A stretch of DNA of 64,000 nt from Echinicola sp. 20G (GTDB lineage Bacteria > Bacteroidota > Bacteroidia > Cytophagales > Cyclobacteriaceae). This document shows, in pieces, positions 33,599 through 43,021 of the stretch. The DNA is taken from NCBI RefSeq assembly GCF_015533855.1, contig NZ_AP024154.1, positions 2,300,501 through 2,364,500 of the forward strand. The letters run 5' to 3'. The first letter of the stretch is position 1, and each line of letters starts with the position of its first letter. The position numbers were made by a program, and so were the translations under genes. The notes under the pieces are model-generated. The model was given only the letters and a program-made list of their open reading frames with translations. It made no database searches and was not told the origin of the DNA.

Positions 33599-34861
33599 AT
33601 GTCAATCAAACGCTCATTATTAAGTGTTCCGTTCAGATTTTGCAACATGGCGTTGATTTTTTTCCTTTTGATAGGAATAAATGCTTTTGCTGCTGACCCT
33701 GAAGTATCTGATAGTGATGAAGCCGTCAAGGCCGGTGAGTCACTCTTCAATGCTAATTGTAAAACCTGTCACAAGCTAGATCAAAAGTTTACTGGCCCTG
33801 CATTAAGAGGTGTAAGTGATCGTAGAGATATAGCCTGGATCCAGGCATTCGTTAAAAACTCACAAAAAGTGATCCAAGCTGGAGATCCTACAGCTACTGC
33901 TCTTTTTGCAGAATTTAACAACACGGTGATGCCTGCCCACCCATTCTTAAGTGATGAAGACGTCATGAGCCTGTTGTCTTACATTGAGTTTGGAGGTAAG
34001 GAAGAAGCTGCGGTCGCTACTGCCGAAGGAGGTGCTGGTGCTGCAGCAACAACTGGAGGTGTTCCAAGTGAATACTTAACCATTATTTTAGCGGTTTTAG
34101 TGGTTGTGTTGTTGTTGATCCTAATTGTTTTAGGACTGATTGTTTCCGTGTTGACCAAATACTTGAACAAGCAGCCACTTGAGGAAGATGACAAAGAGTT
34201 TATCAATCAAAAGACAGATCTTAAGAAAGTATTCAGAAGTGACGCTTTCATAATCATTATCACAGCGATAGTTATATCTCTTGTAGCTAAAACAGCAATT
34301 GATGGCTTGTTCTCAGTAGGTGTTCAACAAGGTTACCAACCAACACAGCCTATTGCTTTCTCTCACAAGCTTCACGCTGGTGATAAAGAGATTCCTTGTC
34401 AGTACTGTCACACCGGAGTTGAGATCGGAAGGTCTGCCAATATTCCTTCTCCTAACATCTGTATGAACTGCCATATGCACATTCAGAATGTGGAGGGTAA
34501 AGAAGGTGTGTCCACTGAGATTCAGAAAATATACGATGCAATAGATAATGATCAGCCGATAGAGTGGGTAAGGGTTCACAACCTACCTGATTTGGCATAT
34601 TTCAATCACTCACAACACGTGAAGGTGGGTCAGATTGAGTGTCAAACTTGTCACGGTCCTATAGAGGAGATGGAAGTAGTAGGCCAGCACAGTGCCTTGA
34701 CTATGGGATGGTGTATTGACTGTCACAGAAAGACAGACATCCAAACTGCTGGTAACGAGTACTACGATAAGTTGGTACAGTTGCACGCGGAGTCTAAATC
34801 AAAAGATGCCCTTAAAGTGAAGGACATCGGAGGCCTAGAATGTGCTAAGTGCCACTATTAA
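33599..34861 (+). CDS. actA: Alternative complex III hexahaem cytochrome c subunit ActA
   Basis: ActA is a haem subunit of alternative complex III (ACIII), the menaquinol:cytochrome c/oxidase oxidoreductase that replaces bc1. The 420-residue product has a signal peptide ending GINAFA, then a fused mono-haem cytochrome c domain (CKTCH at 54-58, with MPAHP supplying the Met ligand), a transmembrane helix about residues 160-185, a second about 214-232, and a penta-haem domain with CxxCH at 267, 288, 348, 372 and 415. That makes six haems. The fused mono-haem domain is the known Bacteroidota arrangement and may hand electrons straight to the oxidase. First gene of the operon. Confidence 0.94.
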   Translation: MSIKRSLLSVPFRFCNMALIFFLLIGINAFAADPEVSDSDEAVKAGESLFNANCKTCHKLDQKFTGPALRGVSDRRDIAWIQAFVKNSQKVIQAGDPTATALFAEFNNTVMPAHPFLSDEDVMSLLSYIEFGGKEEAAVATAEGGAGAAATTGGVPSEYLTIILAVLVVVLLLILIVLGLIVSVLTKYLNKQPLEEDDKEFINQKTDLKKVFRSDAFIIIITAIVISLVAKTAIDGLFSVGVQQGYQPTQPIAFSHKLHAGDKEIPCQYCHTGVEIGRSANIPSPNICMNCHMHIQNVEGKEGVSTEIQKIYDAIDNDQPIEWVRVHNLPDLAYFNHSQHVKVGQIECQTCHGPIEEMEVVGQHSALTMGWCIDCHRKTDIQTAGNEYYDKLVQLHAESKSKDALKVKDIGGLECAKCHY

Positions 34862-34900
34862 TTGAAAAATCTTTAAGAACATTCTTTTCTTTAATATAAA

Positions 34901-37900
34901 ATGAAAGAAAATAAAAAGACATACTGGAAGGGATTAGAACAGTTGACAAACGATCCGGAATTTGTAAAAAATGCTGATCGCGAATTTCCTGAGTACCTTC
35001 CTATTAGCGGACAAGAAGAAGGAGGATCTTCTAGAAGAGACTTCCTAAAACTAATGGGTTTCAGTCTTGCAGCAGCTTCATTGGCAGCTTGTGAGGCACC
35101 AGTTAGAAAAGCTATTCCTTATGTGAACAAGCCAGCGGATGTAAACCCTTCCGTGCCAAATTACTATGCATCTTCCTTCTTTGGAGGTGGTGAGTATGCA
35201 TCTGTTGTGGTTAAAACCAGAGAAGGTAGACCGATAAAAGTAGACGGTAACAAACTGTCTCCGGTTACCAAGGGAGGTACAAGCTCAATTGTTGAAGCTT
35301 CCGTACTTTCTTTATATGATAAAGAACGATTGACAGGCCCATATAAGAATGGTGAAAAATCAGATTGGGCTACTGTAGATAAAGAAGTTGTTTCGAAACT
35401 TAGAGCTGCAGGAAATGTGAAAGTGGTAACCAACACGATCATGTCTCCTTCCACTGAGAAAGCTTTAAATGCTCTGACCGAAGCTATAGGTGGTGCGGAA
35501 GTGGTCACTTATGACCCAACTTCTACTTATGGTATCATAAAAGCAAATGAAACTTATTACGGAGCAGGTGTTCTTCCAAATTATAGCTTTGACAAAGCTA
35601 ATGTAATTGTAAGCTTTGGAGCTGACTTCCTTGGAACTTGGATTGCTCCAATTGAGTATTCCAAGCAGTATGCTCAAGGAAGAAAAATCACCAAGGAAAA
35701 CCCGAGCATGTCTCGTCATTTCCAGTTTGAGTCCAACCTTTCTTTGACAGGTGCTAATGCTGATTATAGGACTCCAATAAAAGCTTCCCAAAGTGGACTA
35801 GCCGTATTGGTACTATATAACTTGATCGCCAAAAAAGCTGGAGCAGCTACTTTAAGAGCAGCGGGTGTTGAAGTAGCTCATTTGGAGAAGGCTGCTAATG
35901 AACTTTGGGCAAACAAAGGAAAATCATTGGTAGTCTCTGGGTCTAACGATCCAAATGTACAAGTTGTTGTTAATGCAATTAACGAATTGCTAGGAAACAA
36001 CAACGCTACAATAAGCTATGTAAAAGCTGTAAACTTTAAGCAAGGTAATGATGCACAAATGTCTAAGTTTGTTGCAGATCTATCTGCTGGCAGAGTAGGT
36101 GGGGTATTGTTCTATAACTGTAATCCAGTATATGACCATCCGCAAGGTGAAGCTTTAGGACAGGCTATTGCAAAAGCTAAAGTTTCTGTTGCGACCAATG
36201 GCACTTTGGATGAAACAGCTTCTCTAGTGGGATATGTTGCTCCTGATCATCATTACTTGGAATCTTGGAATGATTTTAACCCTAAAGCAGGAGAGTACAG
36301 TTTATCTCAGCCAGCTATTTCTCCACTTTTTGATACTAGACAAGCTCAAGAGTCTTTCTTGACTTGGGCTGGGGTTTCTACAAACTATTACGATTTCCTT
36401 CAGGATAGTTGGAAAGAGCTTTACGCTAATCAATCAGAAGTTAGCACCTTTCAGGAATTCTGGGATAGGTCACTATATAATGGATGTTATTCAGTAGAAC
36501 TGAACACTGAAGAAGCTGAACTGGTTGCTGTTGGAGATATCAACGCTGCTGCAGTTGCCATTGGTAAAACTTATTCTGCTTCTAATTCCGGTGCTGAATT
36601 GATCATGTACCAAAAAGTAGGTATTGGTGATGGTACTTTCGCCAATAACCCTTGGTTGCAGGAGATGTCTGATCCAATTTCGAAAGCTACTTGGGACAAT
36701 TATCTGACTGTTTCTCAAAAATGGGCCAATGAAAACGGCCTGAAGATGTTTGAAGGAGAAACTAAGAAGGCCAAAATTACTGTAAATGGTAAATCGCTTA
36801 TTGTTCCAGTATTGGTACAACCAGGTCAAGCTGAAGGAACTATCGGTTTAGCGATAGGATATGGTAGAACCAAAGCAGGTAGAGTAGCCAACGGTGTAGG
36901 TGTAAATGCCTATCAGCTATTGGACAACTCTAAGGGCTTTGTCAACTTTGACATCACTTCAGGAGTTACCATTGAATTAACTGCTGACTCTTATAAAATA
37001 GCACAAACTCAGACTCACCAGACATACATGAATCGCGACAATGTGATTCAGGAATCTGTTTTATCAGAGTATAAAAAAGATCCTTCTGCAGGTCGAGTTC
37101 ATCCGGAAATTTACAAGGATGGTGAGTTTGTAAAACCTTCCAAAATCTCACTTTGGAATGGTCATAAGTATAGCCAACACCACTGGGGCTTAGCAATTGA
37201 CATGAACTCTTGTGTTGGTTGCGGAGCTTGTACCGTTGCCTGTCAAGTTGAAAACAACGTGGCTGTAGTAGGCAAGCAAGAAGTCTTGAACAGAAGGGAA
37301 ATGGCTTGGATCAGAATTGATCGTTACTACAGTTCAGATGCTGAAGCGAGCGATTTGGATGGTTTGGAAAATGCTTCTGATAACCCAGAGGTGACTTTCC
37401 AACCAATGATGTGTCAGCACTGTAACAATGCTCCTTGTGAGACAGTTTGTCCAGTAGCGGCTACAACGCACAGTTCTGAAGGACTTAACCAAATGACTTA
37501 CAACAGATGTATCGGTACTCGTTATTGTGCCAACAACTGTCCTTATAAAGTAAGAAGATTTAACTGGTTCAAATACCATGACAATAAAGATTTCGCTAAA
37601 GTCAATGTGGCTCAAAACGATGATCTTGGTAAAATGGTACTTAATCCTGATGTGACCGTAAGGGCCAGAGGGGTTATGGAGAAATGTAGTTTGTGTGTTC
37701 AACGTATCCAAGCTGGTAAGTTGGCTGCTAAGCGTGAGAATAGAAAAATCAAGGATGGAGAAGTAAATGTGGCCTGTGCTGTAGCTTGTTCCACTGATGC
37801 ATTGGTATTCGGTGATATGAATGATCCAAATAGCCAAGTTTCACAATTGTTGAAGATCAAGGAGAATACAACTTCAGCAGTGAAAGAGGTGAATGAGGAA

Positions 37901-37990
37901 AGAGCTTACCACGTATTGGAGGAAATCAACGTGAGCCCAAATGTGTGGTACTTCACCAAGATTAGAAATAAGGACAAAAAAGAAGCGTAA
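34901..37990 (+). CDS. actB: Alternative complex III subunit ActB (molybdopterin-oxidoreductase-like plus Fe-S)
   Basis: The 1029-residue product fuses a molybdopterin-oxidoreductase-like domain (about 75-740) to a ferredoxin-type domain (about 760-1000). A Tat signal, SSRRDFLKLMGFSLAAAS, leads to a lipobox at C64 (LAAC), so it is an exported lipoprotein. Iron-sulfur motifs include MNSCVGCGACTVACQVE from residue 768, MMCQHCNNAPCETVCP from 836, CIGTRYCANNCPYK and EKCSLCVQRI. ActB proteins lack molybdenum cofactor in solved ACIII structures and carry only Fe-S clusters. The act order (A, B, C, D, E, F) is complete here. It is 39 bp after actA. Confidence 0.95.
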   Translation: MKENKKTYWKGLEQLTNDPEFVKNADREFPEYLPISGQEEGGSSRRDFLKLMGFSLAAASLAACEAPVRKAIPYVNKPADVNPSVPNYYASSFFGGGEYASVVVKTREGRPIKVDGNKLSPVTKGGTSSIVEASVLSLYDKERLTGPYKNGEKSDWATVDKEVVSKLRAAGNVKVVTNTIMSPSTEKALNALTEAIGGAEVVTYDPTSTYGIIKANETYYGAGVLPNYSFDKANVIVSFGADFLGTWIAPIEYSKQYAQGRKITKENPSMSRHFQFESNLSLTGANADYRTPIKASQSGLAVLVLYNLIAKKAGAATLRAAGVEVAHLEKAANELWANKGKSLVVSGSNDPNVQVVVNAINELLGNNNATISYVKAVNFKQGNDAQMSKFVADLSAGRVGGVLFYNCNPVYDHPQGEALGQAIAKAKVSVATNGTLDETASLVGYVAPDHHYLESWNDFNPKAGEYSLSQPAISPLFDTRQAQESFLTWAGVSTNYYDFLQDSWKELYANQSEVSTFQEFWDRSLYNGCYSVELNTEEAELVAVGDINAAAVAIGKTYSASNSGAELIMYQKVGIGDGTFANNPWLQEMSDPISKATWDNYLTVSQKWANENGLKMFEGETKKAKITVNGKSLIVPVLVQPGQAEGTIGLAIGYGRTKAGRVANGVGVNAYQLLDNSKGFVNFDITSGVTIELTADSYKIAQTQTHQTYMNRDNVIQESVLSEYKKDPSAGRVHPEIYKDGEFVKPSKISLWNGHKYSQHHWGLAIDMNSCVGCGACTVACQVENNVAVVGKQEVLNRREMAWIRIDRYYSSDAEASDLDGLENASDNPEVTFQPMMCQHCNNAPCETVCPVAATTHSSEGLNQMTYNRCIGTRYCANNCPYKVRRFNWFKYHDNKDFAKVNVAQNDDLGKMVLNPDVTVRARGVMEKCSLCVQRIQAGKLAAKRENRKIKDGEVNVACAVACSTDALVFGDMNDPNSQVSQLLKIKENTTSAVKEVNEERAYHVLEEINVSPNVWYFTKIRNKDKKEA

Positions 37991-38008
37991 ATAATAATTT
38001 TATAAGAT

Positions 38009-39373
38009 ATGCAGGTTACTTCATCCGTACGCGAGCCGTTAGTTACGGGCGGTAAAACTTACAAAGACGTTACCCATGACGTTGCCAGACAGGTAGAAGG
38101 CAAGCCAACAATTGGCTGGCTTTTGGGTTTGGCCGTATCAATAGGCGTTTTGTTATTGGGATTCATTGCGGTGGCTGCCACTGTTTGGGAAGGTATCGGT
38201 ATGTGGGGATTGAACAAAACTGTCGGTTGGGCATGGGATATCACCAACTTCGTATGGTGGGTAGGTATCGGTCACGCGGGTACTTTGATTTCCGCGGTAC
38301 TTTTACTTTTCAGACAAAAATGGAGAACATCTATTAACCGTGCAGCAGAGGCGATGACGATCTTCGCCGTAATCTGTGCAGCGATGTTCCCAGTACTACA
38401 CATGGGTAGACCTTGGCTAGGAGCTTACTGGGCATTGCCTCTTCCTAACGTCTTTGGTTCTCTTTGGGTTAACTTTAACTCTCCATTGCTTTGGGACGTA
38501 TTTGCGATCTCTACTTATTTCTCGGTTTCATTGGTATTCTGGTACATTGGTTTGATTCCGGATTTTGCTACCATCAGAGATAGAGCAACTGGAATTAGAA
38601 AGACCATATATGGAGCATTGAGTTTTGGTTGGGATGGTGCTGCAAAAACTTGGATGAGATATGAATCAGTATCCTTGATCTTGGCAGGTTTGGCTACGCC
38701 TCTTGTACTTTCTGTACACACTATTGTATCCTTTGACTTTGCGACTTCAGTTATCCCAGGATGGCATACCACGATCTTCCCTCCTTACTTTGTGGCGGGT
38801 GCGATCTTCTCTGGTTTTGCCATGGTATTGACCTTGATGATCATCACAAGGAAAGTGTTTAAACTGGAAGATTATATTACAATGGTACACATTGAGTTGA
38901 TGAACATTGTAATTATCATTACAGGGTCGATTGTAGGTATCGCTTATATTACGGAATTCTTTATCGCTTGGTATTCTGGAGTAGCTGCTGAACAATATGC
39001 CTTTATCAACCGTGCTTTTGGGCCATATTGGTGGGCTTACTGGTCAATGATGACTTGTAACGTAATTTCACCTCAACTTTTCTGGTTCAAGAAAATTAGA
39101 ACCTCCATTGTCTTTACTTTTGCACTTTCATTGGTGGTAAACATCGGTATGTGGTTCGAACGATTTGTAATTATTGTAACCTCACTTCACAGGGACTTCT
39201 TGCCATCTTCATGGGCCATGTTCTACCCAACTTGGGCAGATGTTGGAGTTTACCTGTTCACCTTTGGTTTATTCTTTACCTTGTTCTTGTTATTTGCCAA
39301 GTTCTTCCCGGTAATCAACATGGCTGAGGTGAAATCAGTATTAAAGTCTTCATCTGAAAAAGTAAATAAATAA
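38009..39373 (+). CDS. actC: Alternative complex III quinol-binding membrane subunit ActC (NrfD/PsrC family)
   Basis: The 454-residue product is an NrfD-type membrane protein with about ten helices, including [60 protein letters not shown] and [20 protein letters not shown]. The [14 protein letters not shown] and HMGRPW motifs mark the quinol-site side. ActC docks with ActB and oxidises menaquinol. Its stop overlaps the actD start by one base (TAATG), a coupling signal. It lies 18 bp after actB. Confidence 0.94.
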   Translation: MQVTSSVREPLVTGGKTYKDVTHDVARQVEGKPTIGWLLGLAVSIGVLLLGFIAVAATVWEGIGMWGLNKTVGWAWDITNFVWWVGIGHAGTLISAVLLLFRQKWRTSINRAAEAMTIFAVICAAMFPVLHMGRPWLGAYWALPLPNVFGSLWVNFNSPLLWDVFAISTYFSVSLVFWYIGLIPDFATIRDRATGIRKTIYGALSFGWDGAAKTWMRYESVSLILAGLATPLVLSVHTIVSFDFATSVIPGWHTTIFPPYFVAGAIFSGFAMVLTLMIITRKVFKLEDYITMVHIELMNIVIIITGSIVGIAYITEFFIAWYSGVAAEQYAFINRAFGPYWWAYWSMMTCNVISPQLFWFKKIRTSIVFTFALSLVVNIGMWFERFVIIVTSLHRDFLPSSWAMFYPTWADVGVYLFTFGLFFTLFLLFAKFFPVINMAEVKSVLKSSSEKVNK

Positions 39374-39903
39374 TGGAAAGAGATACGAATTTTATCCTCG
39401 GTATTTATGATGATGAGGATGTGTTAAAAGACGCAGTAACCAAGGTGAGGCAGAGTGGCGTGAAGATTCACGAAGTATATACTCCTTATCCTGTTCACGG
39501 TCTTGAAGATGTGTTGGGATATAGAAGAAGTAGGTTGCCAATCGCTGCATTTTTGTTCGGGATGCTAGGTACTTGCCTTGCCTTGACCATGCAGTTGTTG
39601 ATGATGGCTGTTGACTGGCCAATGATCATTGGTGGTAAAGATCACGCTCCGATTCCTGACTTTATCCCTGTAACCTTCGAATTGACCGTACTTTTGGCTT
39701 CATTCGGAATGGTGGGTGTTTTCATGATCAGCAGTAATCTTAAGCCTTGGGGACAACCAAGAATTTTTGACCTAAGAAGTACAGATGACAAGCATGTGAT
39801 GGCGATTGATATTGCGAACAATGCCAGTATCGAAGAAGCTAAAATAAAAGAAGTGTTACAGTCTTCAGGAGCTTCAGAAGTGAATAATAAAAGTTTTGAA
39901 TAG
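39373..39903 (+). CDS. actD: Alternative complex III subunit ActD (DUF3341)
   Basis: This 176-residue membrane protein has a soluble N-terminal part (FILGIYDDEDVLKDAVTKVR, then VHGLEDVLGYRRSRLPIAAF) and two helices, at about residues 55-80 and 95-120, with the DUF3341 landmarks HEVYTPYPVHGLE and GGKDHAPIPDFIPVTFELTV. In ACIII it is a peripheral two-helix subunit without cofactor. It starts on the last base of the actC stop. ActE follows after 14 bp. Confidence 0.92.
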   Translation: MERDTNFILGIYDDEDVLKDAVTKVRQSGVKIHEVYTPYPVHGLEDVLGYRRSRLPIAAFLFGMLGTCLALTMQLLMMAVDWPMIIGGKDHAPIPDFIPVTFELTVLLASFGMVGVFMISSNLKPWGQPRIFDLRSTDDKHVMAIDIANNASIEEAKIKEVLQSSGASEVNNKSFE

Positions 39904-39917
39904 GTAACGTTGAAGAT

Positions 39918-40544
39918 ATGAAAATTATTAAATCCATATATTTAGTTGCGCTTTCTGCTGCTTCATTGGGAGTAGTATCTTGCGGAGCTTCAGGGGATAA
40001 TCAGGGACTGGAATATGCTCCTCAAATGTATCACTCTGTCGCTTATGAACCACTTACCCAAATTCAAAATGAAGAAGCTGGTAGCTGGTTGTCCAATAGA
40101 GAAGATGGTAAAGGTGAATTTTACAACAGTAACGTTCACAATCCTCATAATATGAACATGAGAGAACCAGTGCCAAACACGGTTCCTAGAAATCAATATG
40201 GAATGCTTCCTTATAGACTGAAAGTTGCCGACTTAACCGGTGCTGACAGCGTTCAAAATCCTATTGAAGTATCAGAGGATGTATTGAAAGAGGGAGAGCA
40301 TACTTATATGCAATATTGCTTGCCATGTCACGGGCCTGCAGGTCAGGGTGATGGTAAAGTAGGTGAAGTAATTGGTGGTGTCGCTAACCTTACAGGTGGT
40401 GCTTACATCAACCTTACAGAAGGACACATTTTCCATGTAATTACGCACGGAAAAGGTAGAATGGGAGCTCATGCTTCTCAGATCACTCCGGAAAGAAGAT
40501 GGAAGATTGTTCACTATGTTAAACAAGTAATTCAGAAACAATAA
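39918..40544 (+). CDS. actE: Alternative complex III mono-haem cytochrome c lipoprotein ActE
   Basis: The 208-residue product has a lipoprotein signal ending LGVVSC (lipid-modified C22) and one class I cytochrome c domain: CLPCHGPAGQGDG with CxxCH at 134-138 and a likely Met ligand in HGKGRMGAH. N-terminal to it is a linker with a YAPQMYHSVAYEP segment typical of ActE. It is the mono-haem subunit on the periplasmic side. It is located 14 bp after actD and 2 bp before actF. Confidence 0.93.
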   Translation: MKIIKSIYLVALSAASLGVVSCGASGDNQGLEYAPQMYHSVAYEPLTQIQNEEAGSWLSNREDGKGEFYNSNVHNPHNMNMREPVPNTVPRNQYGMLPYRLKVADLTGADSVQNPIEVSEDVLKEGEHTYMQYCLPCHGPAGQGDGKVGEVIGGVANLTGGAYINLTEGHIFHVITHGKGRMGAHASQITPERRWKIVHYVKQVIQKQ

Positions 40545-40546
40545 TA

Positions 40547-41944
40547 ATGGCGCACGTTACAAATTTTAACCTGGATCAAAAATTTGACTTCACGGCTGCT
40601 CTGAAGAAGTCCATCATGCTGATGGGAGGTATTGGAGCGATCTTGTTAGTCATTGGAATCTTCACTTCTATGGGAGGTGGGGAACACGGACACGAAGCGG
40701 CCGGTCATGGAACTGAACATGTAGAAGCTCCTGCTGATCACGGCGACCATGCTGCTGAGGCTGGACATGCAGAGGAAGGTGATCATCATGCTGAAGCTGC
40801 TCATGAAGATGAAGGACATGGTGGATACCACTGGTCAAAGCGTTTCTTCGCCAATCTGTGGATTAACAATGTGTATTTTGCAGGAATCGCCATTATTGGT
40901 GTATTTTTCTTTGCCATTCAATATGCAGCACAAGCAGGATGGGCTACAGCAATCTTGAGAGTAATGATCTCTTTTGGTAACTGGTTGCCGTTTGCTGCGA
41001 TTTTAATGATCGTAACGTACTTTATTGCAGGACATGATCTGTTCCACTGGACACATCATGATCTTTTTGTGGAAGGTGGTGCTCATTATGACAAAATCAT
41101 TGATGGAAAAGGTGGATTTTTCTACTGGCCATTGGCAAAAGGTAGCTTCCCGATTTTCTGGGTAGCCAGAATGGTAATCTTCTTTGGCTTATGGATCTTC
41201 TTCTTCAACAAATTGAAAAACCTTTCTTTCCAGGAAGACTTGAATGGAGGAACTAGCTATTGGTATAACATTAGAAAATGGTCAGCTATTTTCTTGGTAA
41301 TCTTTGCCGTTTCTTCTTCTATCAGTGCTTGGGATTGGGTAATGTCAATTGATACACACTGGTTCTCTACACTTTTTGGATGGTATGTATTTGCCTCTTG
41401 GTTTGTAGCAGGGCTTTCCTCTATTACTTTGGTGACCATTATGTTGAAGGAGAGAGGTTATTTGGAAATGTTCAATGAAAACCACCTTCACGATTTAGGT
41501 AAGTTTGTATTTGGATTCTCCATCTTCTGGACTTATTTGTGGTTCTCTCAATTCCTATTGATCTATTACGCCAACATTCCTGAGGAATCTGTTTACTTTA
41601 TAGAAAGATTGAGCAGCGATAAGTATGGTGCCTTTATCTTTGTTAACTTGATCATGAACTTCGTATTGCCATTCTTGGTATTGATGACCAGAGATGCGAA
41701 GAGACATGCTATTTTCTTGAAAGTAGTTTGTACTTTGATTATCATTGGACACTGGGTTGACTTCTTCTTGATGGTTCAACCAGGTACCTTAGGACATAAC
41801 GGTGGGGTTGGTTTCATGGAGATTGGCATGTTTATGTTGTATGGATCAGTGGTTATTATGGTTGTGTTGACAGGTCTTTCTAAGAAAAACTTGATCGCTA
41901 AGAACCACCCAATGTTGGAGGAAACTTATCATCATCACATTTAA
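40547..41944 (+). CDS. actF: Alternative complex III membrane subunit ActF, with His-rich insertion
   Basis: ActF is the second NrfD-like subunit of ACIII. The 465-residue product has about ten helices, among them SIMLMGGIGAILLVIGIFTS, ISAWDWVMSIDTHWFSTLFG, FSIFWTYLWFSQFLLIYYAN and FVNLIMNFVLPFLVLMTRDA. Between helix 1 and helix 2, at about residues 43-100, lies a low-complexity run of His, Glu, Ala and Gly (such as HGHEAAGHGTEHVEAPADHG) that faces outward or inward as a loop and looks metal-binding. The C terminus ends YHHHI. Begins 2 bp after actE. Confidence 0.93.
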   Translation: MAHVTNFNLDQKFDFTAALKKSIMLMGGIGAILLVIGIFTSMGGGEHGHEAAGHGTEHVEAPADHGDHAAEAGHAEEGDHHAEAAHEDEGHGGYHWSKRFFANLWINNVYFAGIAIIGVFFFAIQYAAQAGWATAILRVMISFGNWLPFAAILMIVTYFIAGHDLFHWTHHDLFVEGGAHYDKIIDGKGGFFYWPLAKGSFPIFWVARMVIFFGLWIFFFNKLKNLSFQEDLNGGTSYWYNIRKWSAIFLVIFAVSSSISAWDWVMSIDTHWFSTLFGWYVFASWFVAGLSSITLVTIMLKERGYLEMFNENHLHDLGKFVFGFSIFWTYLWFSQFLLIYYANIPEESVYFIERLSSDKYGAFIFVNLIMNFVLPFLVLMTRDAKRHAIFLKVVCTLIIIGHWVDFFLMVQPGTLGHNGGVGFMEIGMFMLYGSVVIMVVLTGLSKKNLIAKNHPMLEETYHHHI

Positions 41945-41968
41945 TACGTATCCGAAAAAGATAGAATT

Positions 41969-42994
41969 ATGGGATTTCTTATTGCACTAGGTGTTTTAAT
42001 ATTAGTATCCATCATATGGATGGTGTACAGGATACAATCTTTGGTTTCTGTAGTTAAAGGTTCTGACAAGAAAACCGCTACCGGAAGCAACAAAATCAAT
42101 GCTGCCTTGTTTATCCTTTTCCTATTGGGTGCTGGTGGCTTGATGTTTTGGTATTCCATCAAAGAGTTTGATAATTATACCCTACCGATTGCCTCTGAGC
42201 ATGGTGTGGTTACTGATAAGTTGTTTTGGATAACCATGGCCGTTACTGGTGTGGTATTTATCATCACACATATCTTGCTTTTCTGGTTCAGTTATGCTTA
42301 CCAGTACAAAGAGGATAAGAGAGCTTCTTTTTATCCTGACAACAACAAGTTGGAGATCATTTGGACTTTGGTGCCTGCATTGGTTTTGACTGTTTTGATT
42401 GTTTCTGGATGGAAAGCTTGGACGGATATTACTGCTCCTGCACCTGAAAATGCTCATGTTGTGGAAGTAATGGGATATCAATTTGCTTGGGAATTTAGAT
42501 ACCCTGGCAAGGACAACCAGTTGGGAAGCTATGATTACCGATTGATCAATCCTTCTAACTCTCGTGGAGTGGATTTCACTGACAAGAATTCTTTGGATGA
42601 TTTTCCTTCGCAGAAAATTGTCATTCCTAAGGGAGAGCCTGTGCTTTTCAAAATCAGATCTAGAGATGTATTGCACTCTGTGTTTGCACCTCACATGAGA
42701 TTGAAAATGGATGCAGTACCTGGTATGCCAACTAGATTTTGGTTTGTGCCTACCAAGACTACTGCTGAAATGAGAGCAGAACTTCAGGATGAAGAGTTTG
42801 TGTATGAGTTGGCTTGTACTGAAGTATGTGGTGGTGGTCACTTCTCCATGAGAAGAGAGATTGAAGTAGTGGAGCCAGCAGAGTACCAAAAATGGATGGC
42901 TGAGCAACAAACATTTATTGAAATGGACCCTGAATTGATTGCTGACGCTCCTGCTGAGATCAAGGAGTTGGCTCAGATTCAAATCGGTGAATAA
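41969..42994 (+). CDS. coxB: Cytochrome c oxidase subunit II
   Basis: Subunit II takes electrons through the CuA centre. The 341-residue product has an N-terminal hydrophobic segment (FLIALGVLILVSIIWMVY) and two more helices (FILFLLGAGGLMFWYSI and the FWITMAVTGVVFIITHIL region), then a periplasmic cupredoxin domain with the aromatic EVMGYQFAWEFRYPG patch. CuA ligands are present: H in DVLHSVFAPH, then C283-x-E285-x-C287, H291 and M294 of CTEVCGGGHFSM. No fused cytochrome c domain is present, consistent with the direct hand-over from ActA/ActE. Starts 24 bp after actF. Confidence 0.95.
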   Translation: MGFLIALGVLILVSIIWMVYRIQSLVSVVKGSDKKTATGSNKINAALFILFLLGAGGLMFWYSIKEFDNYTLPIASEHGVVTDKLFWITMAVTGVVFIITHILLFWFSYAYQYKEDKRASFYPDNNKLEIIWTLVPALVLTVLIVSGWKAWTDITAPAPENAHVVEVMGYQFAWEFRYPGKDNQLGSYDYRLINPSNSRGVDFTDKNSLDDFPSQKIVIPKGEPVLFKIRSRDVLHSVFAPHMRLKMDAVPGMPTRFWFVPTKTTAEMRAELQDEEFVYELACTEVCGGGHFSMRREIEVVEPAEYQKWMAEQQTFIEMDPELIADAPAEIKELAQIQIGE

Positions 42995-43021
42995 GATATA
43001 AATTGATATAATAAAATAATT

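Noticed and set aside
40646..40831. Minus-strand Met-rich frame opposite the ActF His-rich loop
   Set aside because: It is the reverse complement of CAT/GAT-rich codons in ActF and shows no gene features.
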